Assembly (NCBI RefSeq): GCF_016756535.1
Contig: NZ_AP023247.1
Location: forward strand, 3,782,501-3,846,500
Direction: 5' to 3'
Source of the DNA: Mesorhizobium sp. 131-2-1
GTDB taxonomy: Bacteria > Pseudomonadota > Alphaproteobacteria > Rhizobiales > Rhizobiaceae
Length of the DNA: 64,000 nt
Part shown: in pieces, positions 25,550-34,087 of the stretch
How the letters are laid out: each line of letters opens with the position of its first letter
How positions within the stretch are numbered: the first letter of the stretch is position 1
Position numbers and translations under genes: made by a program
The notes under the pieces: model-generated
The model's input: only the letters and a program-made list of their open reading frames with translations
Databases searched by the model: none
What the model was told of the DNA's origin: nothing

Positions 25550-26491
25550 TCAATAGAACTTGTAGTCCTGCGCGATCTCGTCCCCGAGCCTGGTGTTGTC
25601 ACGAATGAAATTGGCCAGGAATTCGTGCAGGCCGGCGTCGAATATGTCCTTGATCGAGCCCGCCCTCAGCATCGCCTGCGTCTTTTCGGCGGTGGCGTGA
25701 CACGCATGGCGCTCGCCATAGTCGTCGCCCAGGAACTTCAGGTGTTCGGCGAGGAAGCGGTAGCAGAAGGTCAGCGAGCGCGGCATGCGCACGTTGAGGA
25801 TCAGGTAGTCGGCGATGTTGGTCGGCTTGTAGTCGGCGTCGTAGACCCAGCGGTAGGAACGATGCGCCGACACCGAGCGCAGGATCGATTCCCACTGATA
25901 GTTGTCGAGTGTCGAGCCGACCCAGGAGATCGAAGGCAGCAGCACATAGTACTTGACGTCGAGAATGCGGGCCGTGTTGTCGGCGCGCTCGACATAGGTG
26001 CCGAGCTGCGAGAAATCGAAGATTTCGTTGCGCAGCATGGTGCCGTAGAACGAACCGCGGATCAGCGCCGTCTCGCGCTTGATGGCGTCGAGCACGTTCG
26101 GCAGGTCGCGTTCGTCGATGGGCCTGGCCAGCATGCGCTTCAGCGACATCCAGGCCTCGTTGATGCTTTCCCAGGTCTCGCGCGTCAGCGCGGTGCGCAC
26201 CATGCGGGCATTGTTGCGGGCGGTCTCGATCGAGGACATGGTGCTCGACGGGTTCGAGGTGTCGCGCAGCAGGAAGTCGGAGACGTTGGCAGCGGTATAG
26301 TCCTGGTATTTCTGGCTGAAGGCGATGTCGGAGCCCGCGCTCAGCAGCACCGAGTTCCACTCCTCCGACGCATTCTGCGTGCGGGTAAGCGCCATGCGCA
26401 GGCCGGCATCGACAAGGCGGGCCATGTTTTCGGCCCGCTCGATGTAGCGGTTCATCCAGTAGAGCCCGTTGGCGGTACGGCCGAGAAGCAT
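25550..26491 (-). CDS. Alpha-E domain protein (DUF403) of the Anbu cluster
   Basis: A 313-residue, almost wholly helical protein beginning MLLGRTANGLYWMNRYIERAE, the signature of the alpha-E family, which always travels with the circularly permuted ATP-grasp proteins. Conserved Arg/Glu-rich helices follow (YVERADNTARILDVKYYVLLP near 145, RSYRWVYDADYKPTNIADYL near 190). No enzymatic function is established. The Met at 26491 is used because the family signature begins there; an in-frame extension upstream would run into a repetitive inverted repeat (26511-26624). Confidence 0.92.
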   Translation of the reverse strand: MLLGRTANGLYWMNRYIERAENMARLVDAGLRMALTRTQNASEEWNSVLLSAGSDIAFSQKYQDYTAANVSDFLLRDTSNPSSTMSSIETARNNARMVRTALTRETWESINEAWMSLKRMLARPIDERDLPNVLDAIKRETALIRGSFYGTMLRNEIFDFSQLGTYVERADNTARILDVKYYVLLPSISWVGSTLDNYQWESILRSVSAHRSYRWVYDADYKPTNIADYLILNVRMPRSLTFCYRFLAEHLKFLGDDYGERHACHATAEKTQAMLRAGSIKDIFDAGLHEFLANFIRDNTRLGDEIAQDYKFY

Positions 26492-26510
26492 GGGAAGGCC
26501 CTTCGGGCTA

Positions 26511-26624
26511 GTGAGTAGGGAATAGGGAGTAGGAAATAGTAAGCGTTTGAATTTCAATGGAATATGGCATTCCCAGTCCCCTATGCTTTCACCATTACTG
26601 CCTACTGCCTAATCCCTACTCGCT
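26511..26624. repeat. Imperfect inverted repeat with 7-bp-like periodicity inside the Anbu operon
   Basis: The left arm (26511-26543) consists of repeated units of the kind GAGTAGGGAATAGG / GAGTAGGAAATAG. The right arm (26592-26624) is its inverted, slightly diverged copy (CTACTGCCTAATCCCTACTC). The arms match at roughly 25 of 32 positions and are separated by about 48 bp, so the transcript between the ATP-grasp and alpha-E genes could fold into a long hairpin. The composition is AG-rich and unlike flanking coding DNA. It looks like a dispersed intergenic repeat, which I infer and have not searched. Confidence 0.6.
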
Positions 26625-26628
26625 CATC

Positions 26629-28041
26629 TCAATCATCAAGCACCCAGGTGTCTTTGGTGCCGCCACCCTGCGATGAATTCACAACGAGCGAACCTTCCTT
26701 GAGCGCGACGCGCGTCAGGCCGCCGGGCACGATCTGGATCCGGTCGGAGACCAGCACATAGGGCCTGAGGTCGACATGGCGGGGCGACAGGCCCTTCTCG
26801 GTCAGGATCGGGCAAGTCGACAGCGCCAGCGTCGGCTGGGCAATGTAGTTCGAAGGCTTTGCCGCGAGCTTCTTGGCGAAGTCCTGGCATTCCTTCTTGG
26901 TCGCCGCGGGACCGACCAGCATGCCGTAGCCGCCGGAACCGTGCACCTCCTTGATGACGAGCTCGCTGATGTGCTCCAGCACATATTTCAGGCTGTCCGC
27001 CTCCGAGCAACGCCAGGTCGGGATGTTGCCGAGGATCGCCTTGCGGCCGGTGTAGAATTCGACGATCTCGGGCATGTAGGAATAGATCGCCTTGTCGTCG
27101 GCGATGCCGGTTCCCGGCGCGTTGGCGATGGTGATGTTGCCGGCGCGGTAGACATCCATGATGCCGGGCACGCCAAGTGCCGAGTCAGGGCGGAAGGTGA
27201 GCGGGTCGAGGAAAGAATCGTCCACGCGCCGGTAGAGCACGTCGATCTGCTTGTAGCCTTCCGTCGTGCGCATCGCGACGTGGCCGTCGACGACGCGCAA
27301 GTCCTGGCCCTCGACCAGTTGCACGCCCATCTGGTCGGCGAGGAAGGCATGCTCGAAATAAGCGGAGTTGTAGCTGCCCGGCGTCAGCACGGCGATGGTC
27401 GGCGCATCCTTGGTGCCCTTCGGCCGCACCGCTGCGAGCGATTGGCGCAAGAGCTGCGGATAGTTCTCAACCGGCCGCACCTTGATCTGCTGGAACAGCT
27501 CGGGGAAGAGCTGCATCATCGTCTCGCGGTTTTCCAGCATGTAGGAGACGCCGGAGGGCGTGCGTGCGTTGTCCTCCAGCACGTAGAACTCATTCTCGCT
27601 GATGCGCACGATGTCGACGCCTATGATGTGGGTGTAGACGCCGGCCGGCGGCCTCACCCCGATCATTTCTGGCAGGAAGGCCTCGTTCTTGGCGACCAAC
27701 TCCCTGGGCACACGGCCGGCGCGCAGGATCTCCTGGCGGTGGTAGATGTCGTCGAGGAAGGCGTTCAGCGCCTGGACGCGCTGCTCGATGCCCTGCGTCA
27801 GGCGGCGCCATTCATTGCCCGAGATGATGCGCGGGACGATGTCGAAGGGGATCAGCCGTTCGGAGGCTTCCTGCTCGCCATAGACGGCAAAGGTGATGCC
27901 GGTCTTGCGGAAGACGCGCTCGGCATCCTGCATTTTCTGGGTGAGCCTGGCCGGGTCTTGCTCCTTCAGCCAGCGATCATAAGCCGAATATGGTCTTCTC
28001 AGTCCGGAAACTTCCGGAAGCATTTCATCGAACGCTGCCAA
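26629..28041 (-). CDS. Circularly permuted ATP-grasp protein (type 2) of the Anbu cluster
   Basis: A 470-residue protein with DUF404/DUF407-type permuted ATP-grasp architecture. Visible blocks include GITFAVYGEQEASERLIPFD near residue 50, YHRQEILRAGRVP, YVLEDNARTPSGVSYMLENR near 165, the ATP-lysine region LVIKEVHGSGGYGMLVGP near 365, and the C-terminal VNSSQGGGTKDTWVL. The permuted ATP-grasp fold suggests ATP-dependent amide or peptide bond formation, with substrate unknown. A TTG at 28041 is taken as start (AGGGGAG 7 nt upstream, then AAFDEMLPEV); an ATG at 28065 is the alternative. It is the first gene of the cluster. Confidence 0.92.
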   Translation of the reverse strand: MAAFDEMLPEVSGLRRPYSAYDRWLKEQDPARLTQKMQDAERVFRKTGITFAVYGEQEASERLIPFDIVPRIISGNEWRRLTQGIEQRVQALNAFLDDIYHRQEILRAGRVPRELVAKNEAFLPEMIGVRPPAGVYTHIIGVDIVRISENEFYVLEDNARTPSGVSYMLENRETMMQLFPELFQQIKVRPVENYPQLLRQSLAAVRPKGTKDAPTIAVLTPGSYNSAYFEHAFLADQMGVQLVEGQDLRVVDGHVAMRTTEGYKQIDVLYRRVDDSFLDPLTFRPDSALGVPGIMDVYRAGNITIANAPGTGIADDKAIYSYMPEIVEFYTGRKAILGNIPTWRCSEADSLKYVLEHISELVIKEVHGSGGYGMLVGPAATKKECQDFAKKLAAKPSNYIAQPTLALSTCPILTEKGLSPRHVDLRPYVLVSDRIQIVPGGLTRVALKEGSLVVNSSQGGGTKDTWVLDD

Positions 28042-28213
28042 TCGCGTACTCCCCTGTGACGCCATTTCACTGGCGTCGCCGGAGAAAATCAAGCGCAATC
28101 GGTGATTTGATAGGCGCCGGCGATCGTTATGTCAGGATTGCCTAAGATTGAGGCATACCCGAAAGGGTCGGGTCAGGCTTTGCCTTGCGCCCGGGCAAAC
28201 GACAAAAGGCGAC

Positions 28214-28450
28214 TCAGAAAGCCCGGAAAGTGACGATGGTGAAGGTGTCCTTGATGCCGGGCAGCACCTGCACCTTCTCGTTGATGAAGTGGCCGACGTC
28301 CTGCTGATCGTCGACATAGAATTTGGCGAGCAGGTCGTAATTGCCGGCGGTCGAGTAGATCTCCGAGGCGATCTCGGCATCGGCGAGCGCGCCGGCGACC
28401 TCATAGGCCTTGCCCAGATCGCACTTAATCTGCACGAAAAATGCCTTCAT
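28214..28450 (-). CDS. Stand-alone Lrp/AsnC ligand-binding (RAM) domain protein
   Basis: A 78-residue protein that is only the C-terminal effector domain of the Lrp/AsnC family (beta-alpha-beta-beta-alpha-beta fold), without the helix-turn-helix. AFFVQIKCDLGKAYEVAGAL opens the domain, and GNYDLLAKFYVDD and the FINEKVQVLPGIKDTFTI strand-helix-strand follow. Stand-alone RAM proteins can bind amino acids or modulate full-length relatives. It lies 172 bp upstream of the ATP-grasp gene on the same strand; the spacer contains a small ACCC-GAAA-GGGT hairpin near 28158, so linkage to the Anbu operon is uncertain. Confidence 0.88.
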   Translation of the reverse strand: MKAFFVQIKCDLGKAYEVAGALADAEIASEIYSTAGNYDLLAKFYVDDQQDVGHFINEKVQVLPGIKDTFTIVTFRAF

Positions 28451-28675
28451 TGCCCGGTCCTGCCTAGCCTTTGCGCGAATAAGCGGCCCTTTTGGCAGAC
28501 TGCCGCCCGGCTTTCAAGCATCAGCCGTACGCGACCGGCAACGGACGCCCCAGACAGGCGGCATGACCGCCGAATCGCCGATGCCTGCGATTTGCTGAAA
28601 CCAGCAAGCGGCGCCATGCGTATGTTAGGATGAATCTTCGGACTGCGATTTCCCCTGGGGACAATGGAGACAGGC

Positions 28676-29095
28676 ATGCGCCGCTCATTATTCGCATTCG
28701 CAATCATTCCATTCCTTTTCATGTCCTCGGCCTTTGCCGGCGACGCCGAGATCAAGGCGGCGCAGACGGTCATCGACAGCCAATTGAAAGCCTTCGTCGC
28801 CAATGACGGCGTTAAGGCCTACAGTTTCGCCGCGCCGAATGTGAAGCGGGTCTTCCCGACCGTCGACATGTTCATGAATATGGTGACCAACGGCTACGCG
28901 CCGGTGCGCAAGCCGCAGAGCTATTCCTTCGGCAAGGTCGAGCAGACCGGGCCGACCTCGATCATCCAGCAGGTGATGATCGTCGGGCCCGACGGTAAGG
29001 ACTACGAGGCGGTCTATACGCTGGAGCAGCAGCCCGACGGCAGTTTTCAGATCACCGGCTGCAGCCTGCGCGCATCGACGTCGCTCAGCACCTGA
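28676..29095 (+). CDS. Exported DUF4864-type protein
   Basis: A 139-residue protein with a Sec signal peptide (MRRSLFAFAIIPFLFMSSAFA-GD). The mature domain begins EIKAAQTVIDSQLKAF and continues with AAPNVKRVFPTVDMFMNMV and VEQTGPTSIIQQVMIVGPDG, a SnoaL/NTF2-like layout that fits DUF4864. The start at 28676 is chosen over an ATG 4 codons upstream because GGAG is 6 nt before it and the signal peptide begins there; both are usable. It converges on tgt with only 5 bp between stops. The function is unknown. Confidence 0.8.
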   Translation: MRRSLFAFAIIPFLFMSSAFAGDAEIKAAQTVIDSQLKAFVANDGVKAYSFAAPNVKRVFPTVDMFMNMVTNGYAPVRKPQSYSFGKVEQTGPTSIIQQVMIVGPDGKDYEAVYTLEQQPDGSFQITGCSLRASTSLST

Positions 29096-29100
29096 GCCGG

Positions 29101-30231
29101 TCAGATCACCGGAATGTCGCCCCGCGCCCAGCCTTCCGAAATCTCCGCCGCGCGCGCTTCGAACGCTTGCGCCTCGATCGCGGCGCGGATGTCCTGCATC
29201 AGCTTCTGGTAGTAGGACAGGTTGTTCCAGGTGAGCAGCATCGCCCCCAGCGATTCCTGCGAGCGCACCAGGTGGTGCAGATAGGCGCGCGAATAGTCGC
29301 GTGCCGCCGGGCAGTCGCTCTCCTCGTCCAGCGGACGCGGATCGTCGGCGTGACGGGCGTTGCGCAGGTTGACCTTGCCGCGGCGCGTATAGGCGAGGCC
29401 ATGGCGGCCGGCGCGGGTCGGCATCACGCAGTCGAACATGTCGATGCCGCGCGCCACCGATTTCAAGATGTCGTCCGGCGTGCCGACGCCCATCAGATAG
29501 CGCGGCCTGTCGGCCGGCAGTTCCGGACAGGTGATGTCGAGCATCTCCAGCATGACCGCCTGCGGCTCGCCAACGGCCAGTCCGCCGACGGCATAGCCTT
29601 TCAGATCCATGGCCTTCAGCGCCTGGGCGGAACGCACGCGCATGGCCGCGCTGTCGCCGCCCTGGACGATGCCGAACATCGCCTTGCCGGGCTGGTCGCC
29701 GAAGGCCGTCTTGCAGCGCTCGGCCCAGCGCAGCGACAATTCCATGGCGCGCTCGATCTCCTTCGGCTTGGCCGGCAGCGCCACGCATTCGTCGAGCTGC
29801 ATCTGGATGTCGGAATCGAGCAGGCCCTGGATTTCGATCGACCGCTCCGGCGACATCTCGTAGGGCGCGCCGTCTATATGCGAGCGGAAGGTGACGCCCT
29901 TCTCCGAGAGTTTTCGCAGCTTCGACAGCGACATCACCTGGAAGCCGCCGCTGTCGGTCAGGATAGGGTATGGCCAACGCGCGAATTCATGCAGGCCGCC
30001 GAGCTTCGCGACGCGCTCGGCGCCCGGCCTCAGCATCAGATGATAGGTGTTGCCGAGGATGATGTCGGCGCCGACCCCGCGCACCTGGTCCATATACATG
30101 GCCTTGACGGTGCCGCCGGTGCCGACCGGCATGAAGGCCGGCGTGCGGATCTCGCCGCGCGGCATCGAAATCGCGCCGCGCCGCGCCTTGCCGTCGGTGG
30201 CAAGCAGCTTGAAGGAGAACGTCTCAGTCAT
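29101..30231 (-). CDS. tgt: Queuine/preQ1 tRNA-ribosyltransferase
   Basis: Exchanges the wobble guanine of GUN anticodons for preQ1, the first tRNA step of queuosine synthesis. The 376-residue TIM-barrel enzyme shows the active-site [10 protein letters not shown] near residue 92, [10 protein letters not shown] near 146, GIVQGGDS near 187 and [16 protein letters not shown] near 215-230, with the second catalytic Asp in [17 protein letters not shown] near 265-280. The classical zinc-binding Cys cluster near residue 305 is not obvious in the visible sequence ([26 protein letters not shown] retains one Cys). It is the last gene of queA - small ORF - tgt. Confidence 0.95.
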   Translation of the reverse strand: MTETFSFKLLATDGKARRGAISMPRGEIRTPAFMPVGTGGTVKAMYMDQVRGVGADIILGNTYHLMLRPGAERVAKLGGLHEFARWPYPILTDSGGFQVMSLSKLRKLSEKGVTFRSHIDGAPYEMSPERSIEIQGLLDSDIQMQLDECVALPAKPKEIERAMELSLRWAERCKTAFGDQPGKAMFGIVQGGDSAAMRVRSAQALKAMDLKGYAVGGLAVGEPQAVMLEMLDITCPELPADRPRYLMGVGTPDDILKSVARGIDMFDCVMPTRAGRHGLAYTRRGKVNLRNARHADDPRPLDEESDCPAARDYSRAYLHHLVRSQESLGAMLLTWNNLSYYQKLMQDIRAAIEAQAFEARAAEISEGWARGDIPVI

Positions 30232-30493
30232 TGAATTCCTTGTCGTGCACCGGCGCGCCGGGTGCCTGCTCGTCGAGCGATTGCCGGTAGCGGATGCAGC
30301 CGCGCATGAACTTTTCCCAGGGCGGCACCGCGATCGCCGGTTCGGTCTTTTCCGGCAGCAGGGCCCAGAGATCGGGGTGATGCCAGCAAAGGTCGTGGCC
30401 GGTGGCGTCGCGATGGGCGCGAATGCCGGCGCGCAGCTTTTTCACCTCCGCGATCAAAGCGTCGCGGTCCATTCCGTCGAGGTCATCGTCCAT
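30224..30493 (-). CDS. Small conserved protein between queA and tgt
   Basis: An 89-residue soluble protein ([20 protein letters not shown]...), with an N-terminal acidic helix and then [17 protein letters not shown] near residue 30-48. It overlaps the queA 3' end by 11 bp and the tgt start by 8 bp, so the three genes are translationally coupled. The ATG at 30493 is chosen because upstream in-frame starts would lie deep within queA. I do not recognise a named function; the Cys/His cluster CWHH might bind metal, but that is speculation. Confidence 0.8.
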   Translation of the reverse strand: MDDDLDGMDRDALIAEVKKLRAGIRAHRDATGHDLCWHHPDLWALLPEKTEPAIAVPPWEKFMRGCIRYRQSLDEQAPGAPVHDKEFND

Positions 30494-31571
30494 CGCTCGT
30501 CTCCGCCCGGTAAAGCAGGCTTGCGTCTCCGTAGGAGTAGAATCTGTAGCTGCCGTCGATGGCATGCGCATAGGCAGCACGCATCGTCTCCAGTCCGCTG
30601 AAGGCCGAAACCAGCATGAACAGGGTCGAGCGCGGCAGATGGAAATTGGTCATCAGGAGGTCGGCCGTGCGAAAGCGGTAGCCGGGTGTGATGAAGATAT
30701 CGGTTGGGCCCGACCAGGCGGCGAGCCTGCCGTCCGGCGTGGCCGCACTCTCCAGCAGGCGCAGCGAAGTCGTGCCGACGGCGATGATCCGCCCTCCCCG
30801 CGCCTTGGCCTCGTTGAGTGCCTGAGCGGTCTCGGCGCTGACCGAGCCGGTTTCGGCGTGCATCTTGTGGTCGGCAGTGTCGTCCGCCTTGACCGGCAGG
30901 AAGGTGCCGGCGCCGACATGCAGGGTTACGAAGCGGCGCTCGATGCCTTTTGCGTCCAGTGCGGCGAACAGCTCCGGCGTGAAATGCAGCCCGGCGGTGG
31001 GCGCGGCGACGGCACCCTCCTCCCTGGCGTATATGGTCTGGTAGTCGCGGCGGTCGCGCTCGTCGTCGTCGCGCTTGGAGGCGATGTAGGGCGGCAAAGG
31101 GATGTGGCCGACCGCATGCAGCGCCTCGTCGAGGAACGGACCGGACAAGTCGAAGCCAAGCAGCACCTCGCCAGCCTCGCCCTTCTCGATCACCGTGGCG
31201 TCGAGCCGGCCGAGAAAGCAGGAATTGGCGTCATGGCCAAAATGGATGCGGTCGCCCGCGGCGATGCGCTTGCCCGGCCGCATGAAGGCCTGCCAGCGGT
31301 CCGGCGCCACACGCATATGCAGCGTGGCCTCGACTTGCGCCTGTGCCTCGCCGCGCCTGCGGATGCCCTTGAGCTGCGCCGGAATGACCTTGGTGTCGTT
31401 GAAGACGAGAACGTCGCCTTGCTTGAGCAGCGACGGCAGGTCACGCACCGTGCGGTCGGACAGGCCTTCGCCCGGCCTGACGACCAACATCCTGGCGCTG
31501 TCGCGCGGTTCGGCCGGACGCAGCGCGATACGCGCTTCCGGCAGGTCGAAGTCGAAGAGGTCGACGCGCAT
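30483..31571 (-). CDS. queA: S-adenosylmethionine:tRNA ribosyltransferase-isomerase
   Basis: Transfers the ribosyl group of SAM to preQ1-modified tRNA to make epoxyqueuosine. The 362-residue protein begins [19 protein letters not shown] and includes [31 protein letters not shown] near 175, [15 protein letters not shown] near 199, MHAETGSV near 220 and [15 protein letters not shown] near 315. These are the standard QueA blocks. The upstream gene ends on its ATG (one-base overlap at 31571). Confidence 0.97.
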   Translation of the reverse strand: MRVDLFDFDLPEARIALRPAEPRDSARMLVVRPGEGLSDRTVRDLPSLLKQGDVLVFNDTKVIPAQLKGIRRRGEAQAQVEATLHMRVAPDRWQAFMRPGKRIAAGDRIHFGHDANSCFLGRLDATVIEKGEAGEVLLGFDLSGPFLDEALHAVGHIPLPPYIASKRDDDERDRRDYQTIYAREEGAVAAPTAGLHFTPELFAALDAKGIERRFVTLHVGAGTFLPVKADDTADHKMHAETGSVSAETAQALNEAKARGGRIIAVGTTSLRLLESAATPDGRLAAWSGPTDIFITPGYRFRTADLLMTNFHLPRSTLFMLVSAFSGLETMRAAYAHAIDGSYRFYSYGDASLLYRAETSDGR

Positions 31572-32020
31572 CAGTAGAGCCGGATGAGCAGCGCTCCGGC
31601 GAGCAGCAACACGGCGCCGGCAATGCGCCCGAGCGAGATCTCGCGCACCGCGACGCCAAGGAAGCCGGCGCGGTCGATGAGCATGCCGGCGAGCAGTTGG
31701 CCCGCGACCAGGAACGCCATCAGCGCCGCCGCGCCGATGCGTGGCGTCAGTATCGTGGAGAGCGTGACGTAGAAGCCGCCAAGCATGCCGCCAGCGATGA
31801 ACAGCCAGGGGGCCGGCGCCTTCCAGTCGAGCGAAATGCCTTCCAGCCGCACAACTGCGAACGCGATGATGCCGAGCACAACCGCGCCCGACAGGAACGA
31901 AAACGCAGCCGCGGCGACCGGGAGACCCAGGCCGCGCGCCAGCTGCGAATTGATCGGCGCCTGAATGGCGATGAAGGCGCCGGACAGGATGCCAAGCAGC
32001 GACCAGACGGCGCCCATCAT
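31571..32020 (-). CDS. DMT superfamily transporter, YdcZ/DUF606 type
   Basis: A 149-residue integral membrane protein with about five hydrophobic segments, beginning [27 protein letters not shown], the N-terminal signature of the small YdcZ-type drug/metabolite transporters. [19 protein letters not shown] and [21 protein letters not shown] follow. Proteins of this size probably act as dimers. The substrate is unknown. The last base is shared with the queA start, and it lies 12 bp downstream of the ppiB gene. Confidence 0.88.
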   Translation of the reverse strand: MMGAVWSLLGILSGAFIAIQAPINSQLARGLGLPVAAAAFSFLSGAVVLGIIAFAVVRLEGISLDWKAPAPWLFIAGGMLGGFYVTLSTILTPRIGAAALMAFLVAGQLLAGMLIDRAGFLGVAVREISLGRIAGAVLLLAGALLIRLY

Positions 32021-32032
32021 CGTCGTTTCGCC

Positions 32033-32545
32033 TTACTTGACGTCAGCCGCGACCTTCAGCGACACGATCTTGTCGGGATCCTGCACCGGCTCGCCGCGCT
32101 TGATCTTGTCGACATTGTCCATGCCTTCGATCACCTGGCCCCAGACCGTGTACTGGCGGTTGAGGAAGGCGGCATCGTCGAAGCAGATGAAGAACTGCGA
32201 GTTGGCCGAATTCGGGTTCTGGGCGCGGGCCATCGAGCAGGTGCCGCGACCGTGGTTGGCGTTGGAGAATTCGGCCTTCAGGTCGGGCTTGTCCGAGCCG
32301 CCCATGCCCGCGCGCGACGGCGCGAATGTGGGCTTCGAGGAGTTGCCGAACTTGACGTCGCCGGTCTGCGCCATGAAGCCGTCGATGACGCGGTGGAAGA
32401 CCACGCCGTCATAGGCGCCCTCGCGGGCGAGTTCCTTGATGCGCGCGACATGGCCAGGCGCCAGGTCGGGGAGCATTTCGATGACGACCTTGCCTTTGGT
32501 CGTCTCCATGATGAGCGCGTTCTCGCGGTCCTTGATCTCAGCCAT
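32033..32545 (-). CDS. ppiB: Cytoplasmic peptidyl-prolyl cis-trans isomerase (cyclophilin)
   Basis: A 170-residue cyclophilin without a signal peptide, catalysing cis-trans isomerisation of proline bonds. The active-site block [20 protein letters not shown] (residues about 48-68) contains the catalytic Arg in FHRV, and [21 protein letters not shown] near 115-135 completes the pocket. It is a tandem paralogue of the exported cyclophilin immediately upstream; both probably come from a duplication. Confidence 0.95.
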   Translation of the reverse strand: MAEIKDRENALIMETTKGKVVIEMLPDLAPGHVARIKELAREGAYDGVVFHRVIDGFMAQTGDVKFGNSSKPTFAPSRAGMGGSDKPDLKAEFSNANHGRGTCSMARAQNPNSANSQFFICFDDAAFLNRQYTVWGQVIEGMDNVDKIKRGEPVQDPDKIVSLKVAADVK

Positions 32546-32572
32546 GTCAGATATCCTTTTGAGAAAACAGAT

Positions 32573-33160
32573 TTATTTGTCGGCGGCGATGCGCACTTTG
32601 ATCATGCGGTCGGGGTCGGTGACCGTGCCGTTGTCTGCCTCGTCGCCCTTCTTGATGTTGTCGACCAGCTCCATGCCGCTGACGACATTGCCGACGATGG
32701 TGTACTGGCCATCCAGCGACGACGCCGGCGCGAACATGATGAAGAACTGGGAATTCGCCGAATTCGGATCCTGCGAACGGGCCATGCCGACGACGCCACG
32801 CTTGTAGTGCTCGGCCTGCGAGAATTCGGCCGGCAGGTCGGGCAGGTCGGAGCCGCCGGTGCCGACGGCCTCGGGGTTGAAGCCCTTCTTCATGTTGCCG
32901 AACTTGACGTCGCCGGTCTGCGCCATGAAACCGTCGATGACACGATGGAAGGCTACGTTGTCATAGGCGCCCTCGCGCACCAGCTTCTTGATCTGCGCAA
33001 CGTGCTTGGGCGCGAGATCGGGACGCAGCGCAACCGTCACGTCGCCATCCTTCAGCGTGATGATCATGGTGTTTTCCGGATCGGCGGCGAAGGCCGAGAT
33101 CGAGGCGGTCACGAGACCGGCCAGCACGACAAGGAACGTAGCGAGCTTCTTCAGCTGCAT
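32573..33160 (-). CDS. ppiA: Exported peptidyl-prolyl cis-trans isomerase (cyclophilin)
   Basis: A 195-residue cyclophilin with a Sec signal peptide (MQLKKLATFLVVLAGLVTASISAFA-AD), so it acts in the periplasm. The core shows [20 protein letters not shown] and SQFFIMFAPASSLDGQYTIVG. Compared with its cytoplasmic twin it has a KMIKVRIAADK-type end. It follows coaD by 17 bp on the same strand. Confidence 0.95.
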   Translation of the reverse strand: MQLKKLATFLVVLAGLVTASISAFAADPENTMIITLKDGDVTVALRPDLAPKHVAQIKKLVREGAYDNVAFHRVIDGFMAQTGDVKFGNMKKGFNPEAVGTGGSDLPDLPAEFSQAEHYKRGVVGMARSQDPNSANSQFFIMFAPASSLDGQYTIVGNVVSGMELVDNIKKGDEADNGTVTDPDRMIKVRIAADK

Positions 33161-33177
33161 GGTATTTCTCCGAAAGA

Positions 33178-33678
33178 TTATTTCGCGAATTTGGCGGTGA
33201 GCGCGCCGGCAACGGCCGCCGGCACGAAGGGGCGGATGTCGCCTCCCATCGATGCTATCTGGCGGACAAGTGTGGCGGTAATGGTTCTGACCGACGGGCT
33301 GGCAGGCAGAAAAACCGTCTGCAGTTCCGGCGCCATGGTCTCGTTCATGCCGGCCATCTGCATCTCGTAGTCGAGGTCGGTACCGTCGCGCAGGCCTCGG
33401 ATCATGATCGAGGCGCCTTCTCGCCTCGCTGCGTCGATGACCAGCCCGTCGAAGGCGACGACCTTGATGCGGGCGCTATCGCTGCCGAACTCGGCCTTGG
33501 TGGCAAGCTCGATCAGCTTGACCCGTTCCTCGAAGGAGAACAGCGGCTTCTTGCCGGGATGGATGCCGATCGCCGCATAGACGATGTCGGCCACGGCGAG
33601 CGAAGCCTTTAGCACGTCGAGATGGCCGTTGGTCAGCGGGTCGAAGGAGCCGGCGTAAAGGGCGATGCGTTCGGTCAT
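33178..33678 (-). CDS. coaD: Phosphopantetheine adenylyltransferase
   Basis: Fourth enzyme of coenzyme A synthesis, converting 4'-phosphopantetheine and ATP to dephospho-CoA. The 166-residue nucleotidyltransferase carries the (T/S)xxH loop in [38 protein letters not shown] near 40, and the [21 protein letters not shown] block near 92-112. It is the first gene of a coaD-ppiA-ppiB-YdcZ-queA-tgt run. Confidence 0.97.
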   Translation of the reverse strand: MTERIALYAGSFDPLTNGHLDVLKASLAVADIVYAAIGIHPGKKPLFSFEERVKLIELATKAEFGSDSARIKVVAFDGLVIDAARREGASIMIRGLRDGTDLDYEMQMAGMNETMAPELQTVFLPASPSVRTITATLVRQIASMGGDIRPFVPAAVAGALTAKFAK

Positions 33679-33870
33679 GGCAGGCTTCTAGCGGGCGCGC
33701 GGACGGAAGGCAAATCCGATTGATCAGACATGCGTGAACCTTTTCGCAGACATGAACGACAGATGAATGCGACGATCATGAACGTTTCACGCAGCGTTCA
33801 CTAGGTTGCCGCTTCAGGAGATGAAACCAAAGTCCCATCTATCCGTTGTTAGGCGCAGGAGAACACGCAC

Positions 33871-34014
33871 ATGCTGATCTACATGCTTGCCACCGCAATG
33901 ACAGTCGCCATGCTGATCGCCACCGCATTCGGGCTGCATCAGGAAGCCGTGCGCGTTCGAGCCAAGACGAACACGCGGCGGTTCGAGGTCCGTAGGCCCC
34001 ATCGCCACTACTGA
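33871..34014 (+). CDS. Putative small single-pass membrane protein (47 aa)
   Basis: A 47-codon frame with a hydrophobic N-terminal half (MLIYMLATAMTVAMLIATAF) and a strongly basic tail (VRVRAKTNTRRFEVRRPHRHY), the arrangement of a small inner-membrane protein with a cytoplasmic tail. AGGAG precedes the ATG by about 9 nt. It stands alone in the gap between coaD and gyrA. Upstream (33725-33805) lies a stretch with repeated TGAACG/TGAATG words but no promoter I can assign. No family is recognised. Confidence 0.5.
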   Translation: MLIYMLATAMTVAMLIATAFGLHQEAVRVRAKTNTRRFEVRRPHRHY

Positions 34015-34050
34015 ATTCGATCCCGCCTGATTTGAGGATAGTTTCGATTG

Positions 34051-34070
34051 CGCCGGCCCGCGGGCCGGCG
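34051..34070 (-). terminator. 20-bp perfect palindrome after gyrA, possible terminator
   Basis: Positions 34051-34070 read CGCCGGCCCGCGGGCCGGCG, which is exactly self-complementary, 17 bp past the gyrA stop. As RNA it would form a very stable stem with a tight loop. It is not followed by a U-run on the minus strand, so termination would be atypical or Rho-assisted, or the element may simply protect the 3' end. It could equally serve the small plus-strand gene that ends at 34014. Confidence 0.4.
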
Positions 34071-34087
34071 TTGCAGTTTCCTAACGA

